A stretch of 64,000 bases of DNA from Leeuwenhoekiella sp044542075. Its GTDB lineage: Bacteria > Bacteroidota > Bacteroidia > Flavobacteriales > Flavobacteriaceae. Below, piece by piece: positions 1-9,416 of the stretch. A program made the position numbers and the translations under genes. The notes under the pieces were generated by a model. It was not told where the DNA came from, searched no databases, and worked only from the letters and a program-made list of their open reading frames with translations. The stretch lies in assembly GCF_044542075.1 (NCBI RefSeq), contig NZ_JBITTU010000005.1, positions 62,001-126,000 on the forward strand, in the 5' to 3' direction. Position 1 is the stretch's first letter. Every line of letters begins with the position of its first letter.

Positions 1-431
1 CATTATTATTGGTTTCTCACGATAGAGATTTTTTACAAGGTCTAACATCTACAGTGTATGAATTTAAAGACCATAAGATAAAAGAATATTTAGGAGATAT
101 TGATTATTACTTAGAGAAACGTGCTGTAGAAAACTTAAGAGATTTAGAGAAAAAAGATCCTAAGGTCAAAGTAAAAGAAGTAGCTCCTAAAGTAGAATAT
201 AAAGATCAAAAAAAATTAAAGTCACTCAACAACCAGCTTAGCAATATTGAGTCTGAAGTGAATAAGTTGGAGCGCGAGGTTAAAAAGATGGATCAAGAGC
301 TTGCTGCAGATTATGCAAAAACCAGCTCTAAGCCAGACTTTTTTGATAAATACGAAGCTAAGAAGAAAAAGATTGAAGAGCTTACTTCAAAATGGGGTGA
401 AGTGACCGAAGAATTAGAGCTTTATAATTAG
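1..431 (+). CDS. ABC-F family ATPase, C-terminal part (cut by window edge)
   Basis: The reading frame is open from base 3 into the left edge, so only the last ~143 residues are present. It opens with the H-loop VSHDRDF that closes the second nucleotide-binding domain of ABC-F proteins (Uup/EttA group). This is followed by the usual short segment ending in DIDYYLEKR, a Lys/Glu-rich linker, and an amphipathic coiled coil (roughly the last 75 residues) resembling the Uup C-terminal domain. ABC-F proteins act on ribosomes or, for Uup, on DNA/ribosome-linked processes; they are not transporters. Which subgroup this belongs to cannot be settled without the missing part. It sits 85 bp before the RND pump genes with no visible functional tie. 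Confidence 0.88.
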   Translation, partial: LLLVSHDRDFLQGLTSTVYEFKDHKIKEYLGDIDYYLEKRAVENLRDLEKKDPKVKVKEVAPKVEYKDQKKLKSLNNQLSNIESEVNKLEREVKKMDQELAADYAKTSSKPDFFDKYEAKKKKIEELTSKWGEVTEELELYN

Positions 432-516
432 CACTTTATTTATATTAAATTTAACAAACTAGAAGAGTAAGTACAGGTATTTTTGCAGCTTATGGTTGTT
501 TCTTAAAAAATACTTA

Positions 517-1653
517 ATGCTTAAAGCTGTACGTCTGATTATAGGTTTAGTAATACTTGGTATCGCAATTGCGATTGGGTATTCAATTGCTAACAGGGAT
601 AAAGACATTCCTGTTAAAGTTGACAAAGTTGTTAAAACGGTTTTTGTTGAAGAAGTTAAAAATGATACCGTTCCTATAGTTATACCGGCTAACGGAAATT
701 TAGTTGCAAAAAATCGACTTGAGCTTTATGCTGAAGTTCAGGGGATTTTTAGATCAAGTGCTCACGATTTTAAGGTGGGCCAGTCGTATACTAGAGGTGA
801 GACCCTTTTAAATCTTGATTCCTCAGAATACTATGCTTCGGTACAAGCTGCTAAAAGCGAATTGTACAATTTGGTAACTTCAATAATGCCAGATTTACGA
901 TTAGATTATCCAGAGATCTTTCAGAAATGGCAAACTTATCTTAATGGTTTTGATATTAATAAGTCAACACCCCAGTTACCCGAGACAGATTCACAAAAAG
1001 AGCGCTATTTTATTACAGGTAGAGGTCTTTACTCTTCATACTATAATGTAAAGAATCTTGAGCAGCGTTTAGGTAAATATCGTATAACAGCGCCGTTTTC
1101 AGGGATTTTGACAGAAGCACCAGTAAATAAAGGTACACTGGTACGTTCTGGTCAAAAACTGGGTGAATTTATAGATACTTCAGTTTATGAACTTGAAGTT
1201 TCAATAGGTAAAAAGTTTAGTGATCTCTTGAGTATAGGAGAGAATGTGAGCCTAACTACGGTTGATGGTACTAAAGAATACACCGGTAACGTAGTACGTG
1301 TAAATGGTAGAGTAGATCAAACGACGCAAACGATAAAGGTTTTTATAGAGATTGCAGGTGCAGATTCTCTTAAAGAGGGTATGTTTCTTCAGGCAAATTT
1401 AGAAGCCAGAGACGAACCTAATGCAATAAGTATTCCGCGTCAACTCTTAGTAGATAACTCACAGATTTATATAATACGCGACGGTCTGCTAGATTTAATT
1501 GATGTAAATCCTGTATATTTTTCAGATAAAGAAGTTATTATTAAAGGAGTTCCAGATGGGACTCAATATCTGTCTAAGAGCGTGCCCGGTGCATATGCCG
1601 GTATGCGCGTGAAAATTTACGAGGATAATCAAACTACTGGAAACACGGAATAA
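517..1653 (+). CDS. RND efflux pump periplasmic adaptor (membrane fusion protein, HlyD/AcrA family)
   Basis: Adaptor that would bridge the inner-membrane RND permease encoded next and the TolC-like channel after it. An N-terminal membrane segment (about residues 4-21) is followed by a lipoyl-type half (around VIPANGNLVAKNRLEL), a short hairpin region, the second lipoyl half with the family signature ITAPFSGILTEAPVNKGTLV, and a beta-barrel domain ending in EGMFLQANLEA. Length (378 aa) is normal. I chose ATG 517; an in-frame TTG at 496 would add seven residues and is less likely. The permease gene starts 5 bp after the stop, so the three pump genes look like one operon. Substrate unknown. Confidence 0.92.
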   Translation: MLKAVRLIIGLVILGIAIAIGYSIANRDKDIPVKVDKVVKTVFVEEVKNDTVPIVIPANGNLVAKNRLELYAEVQGIFRSSAHDFKVGQSYTRGETLLNLDSSEYYASVQAAKSELYNLVTSIMPDLRLDYPEIFQKWQTYLNGFDINKSTPQLPETDSQKERYFITGRGLYSSYYNVKNLEQRLGKYRITAPFSGILTEAPVNKGTLVRSGQKLGEFIDTSVYELEVSIGKKFSDLLSIGENVSLTTVDGTKEYTGNVVRVNGRVDQTTQTIKVFIEIAGADSLKEGMFLQANLEARDEPNAISIPRQLLVDNSQIYIIRDGLLDLIDVNPVYFSDKEVIIKGVPDGTQYLSKSVPGAYAGMRVKIYEDNQTTGNTE

Positions 1654-1658
1654 TTTTC

Positions 1659-4600
1659 ATGAAAAAATTAATTAGTTATTTCATAAAATACAGTGTAGCC
1701 GTCAATGTGGTTATCATGGCTTTTGTGATTTTCGGAATTATAGGTGTTTTGAGGATGAAATCTTCATTTTTCCCTTTAATAGACTCTCAAATAATTACCA
1801 TAAGTGTTACCTATCCTGGAGCATCTCCGCAGGAAATTGAAGAAGGAATTATTCTTAAAATAGAAGATAATTTAAAAGGCCTCGTGGGTATAGACAGGGT
1901 TACGTCTACATCTAGAGAAAATGGAGGTAATGTGACCATAGAAATTGAACAGGATGAAGATATAAATGTCATTCTTGCTGAAGTAAAAAATGCTGTAGAT
2001 CGTGTGCCCAGTTTTCCTACCGGGATGGAACCACTGGTTGTTGCTAAGCAAGAAGCTATACGACAAACTATAGGTTTTGCGGTGAGTGGTGAAACTATAG
2101 ATCTGGCTACTTTAAAGCAAATTGCCAGAACTATTGAATATGATTTACGGGCTATGGATGGTATTTCACAAATTGAAATAACCGGCTATCCTGAAGAAGA
2201 GATTGAAATCGCTGTGCGCGAAAATGACTTGCTAGCTTATGGTCTTACGTTTACTGAAGTTGCACAAGCGGTATCCAGAGCAAATATTCTTACCACTGGC
2301 GGAAATATTAAAACTGAAAAGGAAGACTATCTTATACGCGCAAATAACAGATCGTACTATGGTGATGATCTTAGTAACCTTATTGTACGCGCAAATACTG
2401 ATGGTTCAGTAGTAAGACTAAGTGATGTTGCTGTAATAAGAGATCGTTTCTCAGAGACGCCCAATGCTTCTTATTTTAATGGAAATCTTGCAGTTAATAT
2501 TGAGATAAGTAATACTAATAATGAAGATTTGCTTACTACTGCAGAACAGGTAAAAGTTTATATTGAAGATTTTAATGCAAAATACGATGCAGTACATATA
2601 GATATTACGTCAGACTCTTCAATACGGCTAAAACAGCGTACAGATTTACTTGTGGTCAATGGTGCTGAAGGTATTTTACTAGTAATGCTTTTTCTATCTT
2701 TCTTTCTCAATACACGCTTGGCATTTTGGGTAGCAGCTGGTATTCCGGTTGCATTCTTAGGGATGTTTATTTTTGCAGCTGGTTTTGGGGTAACTATTAA
2801 TGTATTGTCTCTATTTGGGATGATTATCGTGATAGGTATTCTGGTTGATGATGGTATTGTTATTTCAGAAAATATCTATCAACATTATGAGATGGGTAAA
2901 ACACCTATACGAGCTGCAATTGATGGTACAGTAGAGGTTATTCCACCTATTATTTCAGCAATCATTACTACAGTTTTAGCATTTTCTACGTTTTTATTCT
3001 TAGACAGTAGAATAGGGGAGTTCTTTGGGGAGGTGTCTACAGTTGTGATTCTTACGCTCGTAGTATCTTTAGTAGAAGCATTAATTATTTTACCGGCACA
3101 TATCGCGCACAGTAAAGCCTTAGTGCGAGAGTCAGAATTAGATATTGCCAAAAAAACCGGCGTTCAGAAGTTTATGTATAAACTGCGTTATTTCAATAGA
3201 AAAGGCGATCAGTTTATGACTTATATGCGTGATAAAATTTACACGCCCGCTCTTCGATTTACACTTACAAACCAGCTTATTTCATTTTGTATAATTGCCG
3301 CATTACTTATTGTGACTGTGGGGTCAATAATGGGAAGCGTAATAGGAGTTACAATTTTTCCAAGTATTGCGAGTGATACGGTTTCTATAGAGTTGTTAAT
3401 GCCTGAAGGTACAAACCCACAGCGTACAGATAGTATTATCACAATGGTAGAGAAAGCTGCCTGGCGTGTTAATGAGGATTATACAAATAAGCAAACTGAT
3501 AATTTACAGGTTGTTGAGAATATTATTAAAAGGGTAGGTCCCGGAAACAATAAGGCTTCTCTACGTATAAACTTATTACCCGGGGAGTTTAGAGACTTTT
3601 CTTCTCCAGATATTACAAACTCCATTCGAGATGAAGTAGGAGAGGTATTTGGCGTAGAGCGTTTAACTTTTGGTTCTGGTGGTAATTTTGGCGGAAGCCC
3701 TATTTCTATTTCTCTTTTAGGTAATAATACAGAGGAACTAGAAGCAGCTAAAGACGAATTACGAGCTAATTTAGAGAATAATGCATTACTGCGTGACGTA
3801 GTTGATACAGACCCTGAAGGGATTAAAGAAATACAAATAGTTTTAAAAGAAACAGCTTATACATTAGGACTTAATTTAAGCAGTGTAATGACGCAGGTAC
3901 GTAGTGGTTTCTTTGGTACACAAGCGCAACGTTTTCAGCGCGGGCAAGATGAGATACGTGTTTGGGTGCGATATGATCGTAGTGATCGTAGCAGTTTAAA
4001 TGATCTTGACGATATGCGTATTGTCACGCCTACTGGAGAGCGTATCCCGTTGAGCGAGATTGCGACATATACCATTTCTAGAGGTGATGAATCTATTAGC
4101 CATTTAGAAGGACAACGCGAAATACAGGTCAATGCAGATATGGCAGATCCTAATGGAAGTACAACAGATATACTTGCAGAAATTAAAGCCACTGTGATTC
4201 CTGATATTTTATCAAAATATCCAACCTTATCAGTTTCTTACGAGGGTCAAAACAGAGAGGCAGAAAAACTGAGCAATTCTGCAAATGAGGTTATTTGGAT
4301 AATTTTATTTCTTATTTATGCGACCATCGCATTCACCTTCCGTAGCTATAGTCAGCCATTTTTACTGTTATTCATGATTCCTTTTAGCATTATTGGAGTC
4401 GCCTGGGGGCATTATATTCATGGTTTCCCAATAAATGTACTTTCGGCGTTAGGTATTATTGCTTTAATAGGTATTATGGTAAACGATGGTCTGGTGCTTA
4501 TAGGCAAACTCAACGGATTTCTAAAAGAAGGGATGAAATTTGAAGATGCTATTTTTGAAGCTGGTCGTTCACGTTTTAGAGCGATCTTCTTAACCAGTAT

Positions 4601-4856
4601 AACTACTATTGCAGGTCTTGCTCCATTACTTCTTGAGAAGAGCCGCCAGGCACAATTTTTAAAGCCTATGGCGATCTCTATATCTTATGGTATCGCAATA
4701 GCAACATTACTTACGTTATTAATGCTTCCGTTATTATTGTCTATTTCTAACTGGATCAAAACGAAATCAGTTTGGGTAAAAACGGGTGAGGAGCCTAGTA
4801 GAGAAGATGTTGAGCGTGCAATTAAAGAATTAAAAGAGGAAGATGAAGAGCATTAA
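1659..4856 (+). CDS. RND efflux transporter permease (AcrB/MdtB-like)
   Basis: Proton-driven inner-membrane pump of the HAE-type RND family, 1065 aa, a full-length size. Transmembrane segment 1 is at residues ~10-32, a large periplasmic loop follows, then the TM2-6 bundle, a second large loop, and TM7-12. The TM4 proton-relay motif LVDDGIV places paired aspartates near residues 396-397, equivalent to AcrB Asp407/408. The TM10 region reads IGIMVNDGLVLIGK. The C-terminal tail is acidic and charged. The gene lies 5 bp after the adaptor and overlaps the next gene by 14 bp, indicating translational coupling. Substrates (drugs, bile-like compounds, metals) cannot be told from sequence; the lack of heavy-metal signatures favours the hydrophobe/amphiphile class. 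Confidence 0.95.
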   Translation: MKKLISYFIKYSVAVNVVIMAFVIFGIIGVLRMKSSFFPLIDSQIITISVTYPGASPQEIEEGIILKIEDNLKGLVGIDRVTSTSRENGGNVTIEIEQDEDINVILAEVKNAVDRVPSFPTGMEPLVVAKQEAIRQTIGFAVSGETIDLATLKQIARTIEYDLRAMDGISQIEITGYPEEEIEIAVRENDLLAYGLTFTEVAQAVSRANILTTGGNIKTEKEDYLIRANNRSYYGDDLSNLIVRANTDGSVVRLSDVAVIRDRFSETPNASYFNGNLAVNIEISNTNNEDLLTTAEQVKVYIEDFNAKYDAVHIDITSDSSIRLKQRTDLLVVNGAEGILLVMLFLSFFLNTRLAFWVAAGIPVAFLGMFIFAAGFGVTINVLSLFGMIIVIGILVDDGIVISENIYQHYEMGKTPIRAAIDGTVEVIPPIISAIITTVLAFSTFLFLDSRIGEFFGEVSTVVILTLVVSLVEALIILPAHIAHSKALVRESELDIAKKTGVQKFMYKLRYFNRKGDQFMTYMRDKIYTPALRFTLTNQLISFCIIAALLIVTVGSIMGSVIGVTIFPSIASDTVSIELLMPEGTNPQRTDSIITMVEKAAWRVNEDYTNKQTDNLQVVENIIKRVGPGNNKASLRINLLPGEFRDFSSPDITNSIRDEVGEVFGVERLTFGSGGNFGGSPISISLLGNNTEELEAAKDELRANLENNALLRDVVDTDPEGIKEIQIVLKETAYTLGLNLSSVMTQVRSGFFGTQAQRFQRGQDEIRVWVRYDRSDRSSLNDLDDMRIVTPTGERIPLSEIATYTISRGDESISHLEGQREIQVNADMADPNGSTTDILAEIKATVIPDILSKYPTLSVSYEGQNREAEKLSNSANEVIWIILFLIYATIAFTFRSYSQPFLLLFMIPFSIIGVAWGHYIHGFPINVLSALGIIALIGIMVNDGLVLIGKLNGFLKEGMKFEDAIFEAGRSRFRAIFLTSITTIAGLAPLLLEKSRQAQFLKPMAISISYGIAIATLLTLLMLPLLLSISNWIKTKSVWVKTGEEPSREDVERAIKELKEEDEEH

Positions 4857-6180
4857 TTTAAAAGTAGTTATCCTAAGTTGCTTAATTTTTGCTTCTAGCT
4901 TTATGAGTTATGGGCAGGAGTCTTTTCTTTCCAGAGCTGAAGCAATCGCATTGACTCTAGAAAATAACTATGGTATTGCAGTTGCAGATAACAACATTCT
5001 TATTTCTGAAAATAACGCAGATATTCTCAATTCAGGCTATTTACCCACTGTCTTTGGAAATGCAGGTTTAAATTACACGCTTGAAGATCAACGTACAGAT
5101 AGAGATGATGGTCAGTCTTTTGTTTTAGAAGGTGCAAAATCAGAAAGCTATAATGCATCAATAAATCTTGAATATACATTATTTGATGGTTTAGGGAGGC
5201 TGTATAATTTTAAGCGGTTAAAAGAAAGCTATAATCTTTCTAAACTTGAAGCGCGGGAAACTATTGAGAATACGATGCTTCAGTTGTTTTCTGTATATTT
5301 TGAAGTAGCTAGACTTACTGAGAATGTTGAGATTTTAGAACAAACGTTAGCGATTTCTAGAAATCGGGTTAAACGTGCGGATTATCAATTTGATTACGGA
5401 CAAAATACAAAGCTTGAAGTTTTAAATGCTGAAGTTGATGTCACTAATGACAGCATTAATTTAATGAATACAAGGCAGCAGTTATTAAATACAAAACGTG
5501 ATCTTAATGTAGTTTTAGCCCGTGATTTAAAAGTTAGTTTTAATGTAGATACTTTAGTCACTTTTATACCTAAAATGGAACTTGATCCATTTTTAGAAAT
5601 GGCTAAGCAAAATAACGTGCGCATATTGCAGAGCGAATCTAATATAGCCATTAGCCAATACGATATTAGTGTTTCTAAGGCCCAATTTTTACCTACGGTA
5701 GGTCTTACAGGCTCTTATGGGTGGAATGAGTCTATAAGTCCTGCATCTGCTTTTTTTACAGGTAGCACGCGCCAGAATACAGGTTTTCAAGGTGGTCTTA
5801 ATTTAAGATGGAATCTTTTTGACGGTGGTTCTACCTTAACACAAGTTCGTAACGCTAAGATTGTTAAGGATAACCAACTACTTTTAAAAGAACAAATAGA
5901 ATTAGAAGTTCAGCGAGATGTAGCTAATGCACTGGGTAATTATGAAAATCTAATCGCAATTTACGAGATTCAAGAGCAGAACGTGATAACCAACAAAAAT
6001 AATTTTGAACGTTCTCGAGAACGTTTTAATTTAGGACAAATCACTTCAATAGAATTTAGACAGGCACAAATAAATCTTATAAATGCTGAAACTAATAAAA
6101 ACCTCGCAAAGTATGAAGCCAAGCTTGCTGAGCTTCAGTTGTTGCAACAAGTAGGTCAGCTTTTAAATATTGAATTTTAA
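4843..6180 (+). CDS. TolC-like outer-membrane efflux protein
   Basis: Outer-membrane exit duct for the adjacent RND pump. 445 aa with a Sec signal peptide (residues 1-24, ending MSYGQE). Two related halves have long helices of the OEP family; the first half contains SLSKLEARETIENTMLQ-type helix and the second ends LGQITSIEFRQAQINLINAET, a pattern characteristic of TolC-like channels. The start codon lies inside the 3' end of the permease gene (14-bp overlap), and the stop overlaps the next start (TAATG). Gene order adaptor-permease-channel is standard in Bacteroidota. Confidence 0.93.
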   Translation: MKSINLKVVILSCLIFASSFMSYGQESFLSRAEAIALTLENNYGIAVADNNILISENNADILNSGYLPTVFGNAGLNYTLEDQRTDRDDGQSFVLEGAKSESYNASINLEYTLFDGLGRLYNFKRLKESYNLSKLEARETIENTMLQLFSVYFEVARLTENVEILEQTLAISRNRVKRADYQFDYGQNTKLEVLNAEVDVTNDSINLMNTRQQLLNTKRDLNVVLARDLKVSFNVDTLVTFIPKMELDPFLEMAKQNNVRILQSESNIAISQYDISVSKAQFLPTVGLTGSYGWNESISPASAFFTGSTRQNTGFQGGLNLRWNLFDGGSTLTQVRNAKIVKDNQLLLKEQIELEVQRDVANALGNYENLIAIYEIQEQNVITNKNNFERSRERFNLGQITSIEFRQAQINLINAETNKNLAKYEAKLAELQLLQQVGQLLNIEF

Positions 6181-6362
6181 TGGAAGAGCATTTTTTTCAA
6201 TGTCCCTATTGTTGGGAAGAAATTTCTATGTTATTAGACGTTTCAGTGAGACATCAGGTTTATGTTGAAGACTGTGAAGTATGCTGCAACCCTATAGAGC
6301 TAACGGTTGGTTATGAAGATGGTGAGCTTGTGACATTTTCTGCGCAGAGTATTGAGCAGTAG
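6180..6362 (+). CDS. CPXCG motif-containing cysteine-rich small protein
   Basis: A 60-residue protein with two cysteine clusters, C8-P-Y-C11 near the N-terminus and C32-x2-C35-C36 further on, and an acidic body. This matches the short CPXCG cysteine-rich family, presumably a one-zinc ribbon; the biochemical role is unknown. Its ATG overlaps the stop of the TolC-like gene (TAATG), so it is probably co-translated with the efflux operon. This is the last gene of that run; about 200 bp without a gene follow. Confidence 0.8.
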   Translation: MEEHFFQCPYCWEEISMLLDVSVRHQVYVEDCEVCCNPIELTVGYEDGELVTFSAQSIEQ

Positions 6363-6539
6363 TTGTGATTGCGTAGGTTAATAGTGGATATGATTTTGTA
6401 TTTTTAATACAATTCAATCCCAAAATTTAAGAATAGTGCCTTTATTCGGAGGAAAGCTAAGCTTATTGTTCTAAAATGAGCTATTCTCTAAGTTCTTTCT
6501 AACCTGAAAATTAGGTAGATATTACTATCTCTTTATTAT

Positions 6540-6547
6540 TATATTTG
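6540..6547 (+). promoter_or_regulatory. -7 box (TATATTTG) before the SpoIIAA-like gene
   Basis: The octamer TATATTTG fits the Bacteroidota primary sigma -7 consensus TAnnTTTG and lies 17 bp before the GTG start at 6565. No good -33 TTG is visible at the usual distance. Bases 6363-6530 hold nothing else I can name. Confidence 0.5.
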
Positions 6548-6564
6548 CATAAAATTTCCCCTCA

Positions 6565-6921
6565 GTGCTTTTAAATTTTAGTTTTTCTGATAATGCAATT
6601 GGTTACATTGTAGAAGGTACCATGAATTACGATGCGATTCGTGAATTGAAGCAAGCGATTCTAAAAATGTTTGAAGAGCACGAAACTATTAATCTCTACT
6701 TAGAAGACAATAATATTAATCGTTTTACACTTGATGCGGTTTTTATTGCAAGTATATTTCCAATGCAGCATAGCCACAGGTTAAACAAAGTTGCGATGGT
6801 AACAAACCGTAAATGGATACACGCAATAACTAATGTTAATAAGTCTATACTAGGTAAAGATTTTAAAAATTTTACTATAGATCGTCGATTAGAAGCAATA
6901 GAATGGATTGCTTCAAACTAA
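6565..6921 (+). CDS. SpoIIAA-like (STAS-fold) protein
   Basis: 118 residues with a pattern typical of the SpoIIAA-like family: an N-terminal beta strand pair, a helix starting MNYDAIRELKQAI, then strand TINLYLEDNN, a helix, and the tail VAMVTNRKWIHAITNV...FTIDRRLEAIEWIAS. Family members are small soluble alpha/beta proteins of unclear function, sometimes called STAS/SEC14-like. The only plausible start is GTG at 6565, since no in-frame ATG precedes the first strand. A -7 box lies just upstream. The stop overlaps the convergent AsmA-like gene by 4 bp. Confidence 0.7.
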   Translation: MLLNFSFSDNAIGYIVEGTMNYDAIRELKQAILKMFEEHETINLYLEDNNINRFTLDAVFIASIFPMQHSHRLNKVAMVTNRKWIHAITNVNKSILGKDFKNFTIDRRLEAIEWIASN

Positions 6922-8480
6922 TCTAATGCAGTAACTGTTTTTAGCATTCCATCTTTTAAATTAATCCAGAGGTAATTAAAAAAAGATTTATTTTGATTTC
7001 GGGTAACATCACCTGAGCCTTCCTTAAATCCTTTATCTTCCCGCTTACTTGTGTTAGAAATAAAAATATTAGCGATGGTTGATGCTAACCATTTTTTCTT
7101 TTTCTTTTCTTGGTTTAGGATATTTACTTTGAAATCGTCGTAAGTCATTTGCATGTCTATATGAGAATTGTAGTCATTACCAGTAATTGTAAAATAAGTA
7201 TGCGCAATATTTCCCTGCATCTCAACGCCAAGGTTAGGTGAGGTAAAGCCATCTAGATTTGTTACAGGAAGCTTACTCAAACTACCCACCAGATAAAATT
7301 TATCCTGCTTGTTTTGTACATCAAATTCCCAGTCAATAGTCATAGGACTTTGTTTCATAAAAATAGCTTTTATAGCTATTTTAGTTTTTTTCTCATTCTC
7401 TTTATAGGTATTACCAACGTTTGTAAGATTAGCTTGCAGATTTTTAAAGTTTATAGATCCTGATTCTGAACCTTGATTCACTTTTTCAGTATAAATTATA
7501 GATCCGTTTTTAATTTTTAAAGAATTAACCATCAGATCAAACTTAAGATCACGTAGCATTTTTGAGTACAAGGGTTTTGTACTTAAATCATCTGCAATAA
7601 GTTTATCTCTATATAGATTTAGGGAGGGCTCTTCTAGCTGAATTAATGGCGTATTTATATAGAACTTGCCAGAGCGTTCTCCATATCTTAGAGAATCTAT
7701 AGTAATTTTTTTAATTAATAGATTTACGTGATCTCGTTCTATAGAAATACTATTACTTAATTGCGTGCGTGAAACCGCTGTTTTTAGTAGTGTATTGGTC
7801 ATTTGTAATGAGGAGCCATCCCAGTGCACATTTTGTACAGTAAGCTCATCAAAATCATTTATTTGATAATATAGCGAGTCGTAACTAAGGCTAATGCGCT
7901 CGTAGTTAAAAGGCCTTGTGATGGTTTCTGTTATAGTAGGGGTAATATTTTGTAGATTTAAATTAAAGTGGGCCGTTTTAAGAAGTATCTCTTTTGTTTT
8001 TGGTTTGAAAATCTGGATGTAATTAGTCACCAGCTCAAACTCCTCAATATTAAAGGAGCCATTTATATTCTCAGCCTTAATTGGGTTTTTGTTTGTACTG
8101 TCTTTAGATGGCTTTTTTGTTTCTTTCTTTACTTGCTGATAATGAGAAAGGCTATCTGCGTGAATCGTAATTTTTTTAAAATGAATATTCTTGTTTCTAA
8201 AATAATCCCAGTGATCTAATCCTTTTAATGTTACCGTTGCGTTATTAACTTCACTACGCGGCATAGAATCATTAGCTTTTATACTTACTGTAGCGTTTTT
8301 CATACTAGCATTGCCGCCCCAACTATCTATATTTAAATCTTCATAGGTGAGATTTATTGAAGAGGGCAAATCTTTTTTAATAATCTGCTGAAGCTGATTC
8401 TTTAAATAGCTATTTAGAAAAATTGCGGCCACGCCTAAAAGGCTAAAAAAGACAAAAAGAGAAATTAGTAGTTTTTTCAT
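6918..8480 (-). CDS. AsmA-like / DUF748-type membrane-anchored protein
   Basis: A 520-residue protein with an N-terminal signal-anchor (residues ~4-24) and a long periplasmic part rich in beta strands, with repeating segments such as YEDLNIDSWGGNASMKNATV and LTVQNVHWDGSSLQMTNTLL. This is the look of AsmA/DUF748 proteins, relatives of the bridge-like lipid-transfer superfamily. A role in envelope lipid handling is inference from the fold only. It is transcribed toward the SpoIIAA-like gene and overlaps it by 4 bp. The upstream region leads to the initiator tRNA on the other strand. No operon partner is seen. Confidence 0.55.
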   Translation of the reverse strand: MKKLLISLFVFFSLLGVAAIFLNSYLKNQLQQIIKKDLPSSINLTYEDLNIDSWGGNASMKNATVSIKANDSMPRSEVNNATVTLKGLDHWDYFRNKNIHFKKITIHADSLSHYQQVKKETKKPSKDSTNKNPIKAENINGSFNIEEFELVTNYIQIFKPKTKEILLKTAHFNLNLQNITPTITETITRPFNYERISLSYDSLYYQINDFDELTVQNVHWDGSSLQMTNTLLKTAVSRTQLSNSISIERDHVNLLIKKITIDSLRYGERSGKFYINTPLIQLEEPSLNLYRDKLIADDLSTKPLYSKMLRDLKFDLMVNSLKIKNGSIIYTEKVNQGSESGSINFKNLQANLTNVGNTYKENEKKTKIAIKAIFMKQSPMTIDWEFDVQNKQDKFYLVGSLSKLPVTNLDGFTSPNLGVEMQGNIAHTYFTITGNDYNSHIDMQMTYDDFKVNILNQEKKKKKWLASTIANIFISNTSKREDKGFKEGSGDVTRNQNKSFFNYLWINLKDGMLKTVTALD

Positions 8481-8566
8481 GAAGATTAAAGGTATCTATA
8501 TTTCAGGCTATTAATGTTAGTGAAATTATAATTTTAATACAGAATGAAAATAATTTCAAAAACCCC

Positions 8567-8597
8567 TTGTGAGAACCAAAGAAGTGTTCTATATTTG
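8567..8597 (+). promoter_or_regulatory. Promoter of the initiator tRNA
   Basis: TTG (8567-8569), a 20-base spacer, then TATATTTG (8590-8597), 11 bases before the mature tRNA. This fits the Bacteroidota -33/-7 layout. The tRNA-Val promoter further on has the same 20-base spacing. Confidence 0.7.
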
Positions 8598-8608
8598 CCG
8601 TCCAATAT

Positions 8609-8681
<73 letters not shown>

Positions 8682-8692
8682 CTAGTAAAGAC

Positions 8693-8723
8693 AAGGCTTC
8701 ACAGAAATGTGAAGCCTTTTTTT
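8693..8723 (+). terminator. Rho-independent terminator after tRNA-fMet
   Basis: A perfect 11-bp stem AAGGCTTCACA/TGTGAAGCCTT with loop GAAA is followed by a run of T, starting 11 bases after the tRNA. Confidence 0.9.
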
Positions 8724-8796
8724 ATTTCTCATATCTTCAACATACTTAATTTATTTTAAATGGTCATTTTAGATAAATTAATTGTAAATCAATCTG

Positions 8797-9393
8797 TTAG
8801 TTGAGGTTTAGTGAGATTAAATGACTTAATTTATCTTTTAAGCTTTTAAAATTGAGCTGTTTCTGTTCTTCAAACTGCAGGTTTGCAAAATCTGTGAAAT
8901 ACTTATGTGTTTGTAGAAAAGCGATATTAGCTTCTAACCACTCTTTTTCAGAATAGTTAATGCGCTCATTTACGACCCATTTTTTTCTTAAATTTCTGTT
9001 TTTCTTATCAGAGGATTTCTTACCTAGATGCGCGAGATCGGCATCGCGTATTACCATTTGAAGTTTGTTAAGCGGTATTGTATTTAAGGTTGTGGCGTGT
9101 ATAGTTTCAGTAACCTCATCAATAAATTTTTCTTTAACGGTTTGCTGTTTAAGAAATTCTTCGGCTAAAGTAGCGCTCTTTTTTTCGTGATCGCAAGTTC
9201 CAAAAATATGACCTGTATCTTGAAAGTAAGATGCAATTATTAGGATAGTTTTTTCTTCATTACTCAAGTTTTCACCCTCGGCTATACATTTTGAGTTTAT
9301 GACAACTTCTTTAGTATGTTTCCAGTTGTGAAAGGGGTAGGAGCTGCAAATACTGTTTTTTATGAGCGATTTGCAGTAGCTAAGTTTTTTCAA
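8797..9393 (-). CDS. HD-domain-like protein with QD in place of the HD dyad
   Basis: 198 residues resembling the small HD phosphohydrolases common in Flavobacteriaceae. The N-terminus has FHNWKHT with a candidate metal ligand at His26, then YFQDTGH, then CDHEKKSA, and later a DAD motif (RDADLAHLG). HD enzymes usually hydrolyse phosphodiesters or phosphate monoesters using a metal held by the His-Asp pair. Here the signature position is Gln58-Asp59, so activity may be lost or altered. The reading frame is otherwise intact. It lies just downstream, on the same strand, of the decayed response-regulator/PAP2 locus. The region 8724-8796 downstream is empty. Confidence 0.7.
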   Translation of the reverse strand: MKKLSYCKSLIKNSICSSYPFHNWKHTKEVVINSKCIAEGENLSNEEKTILIIASYFQDTGHIFGTCDHEKKSATLAEEFLKQQTVKEKFIDEVTETIHATTLNTIPLNKLQMVIRDADLAHLGKKSSDKKNRNLRKKWVVNERINYSEKEWLEANIAFLQTHKYFTDFANLQFEEQKQLNFKSLKDKLSHLISLNLN

Positions 9394-9416
9394 TCAAATT
9401 TTTAGAAATCATCAAG

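Noticed and set aside
6363..6530. A possible gene or structured RNA in the gap after the CPXCG gene
   Set aside because: Only short, weak inverted repeats such as GTATTTTTAATAC are present, with no coding frame or terminator.
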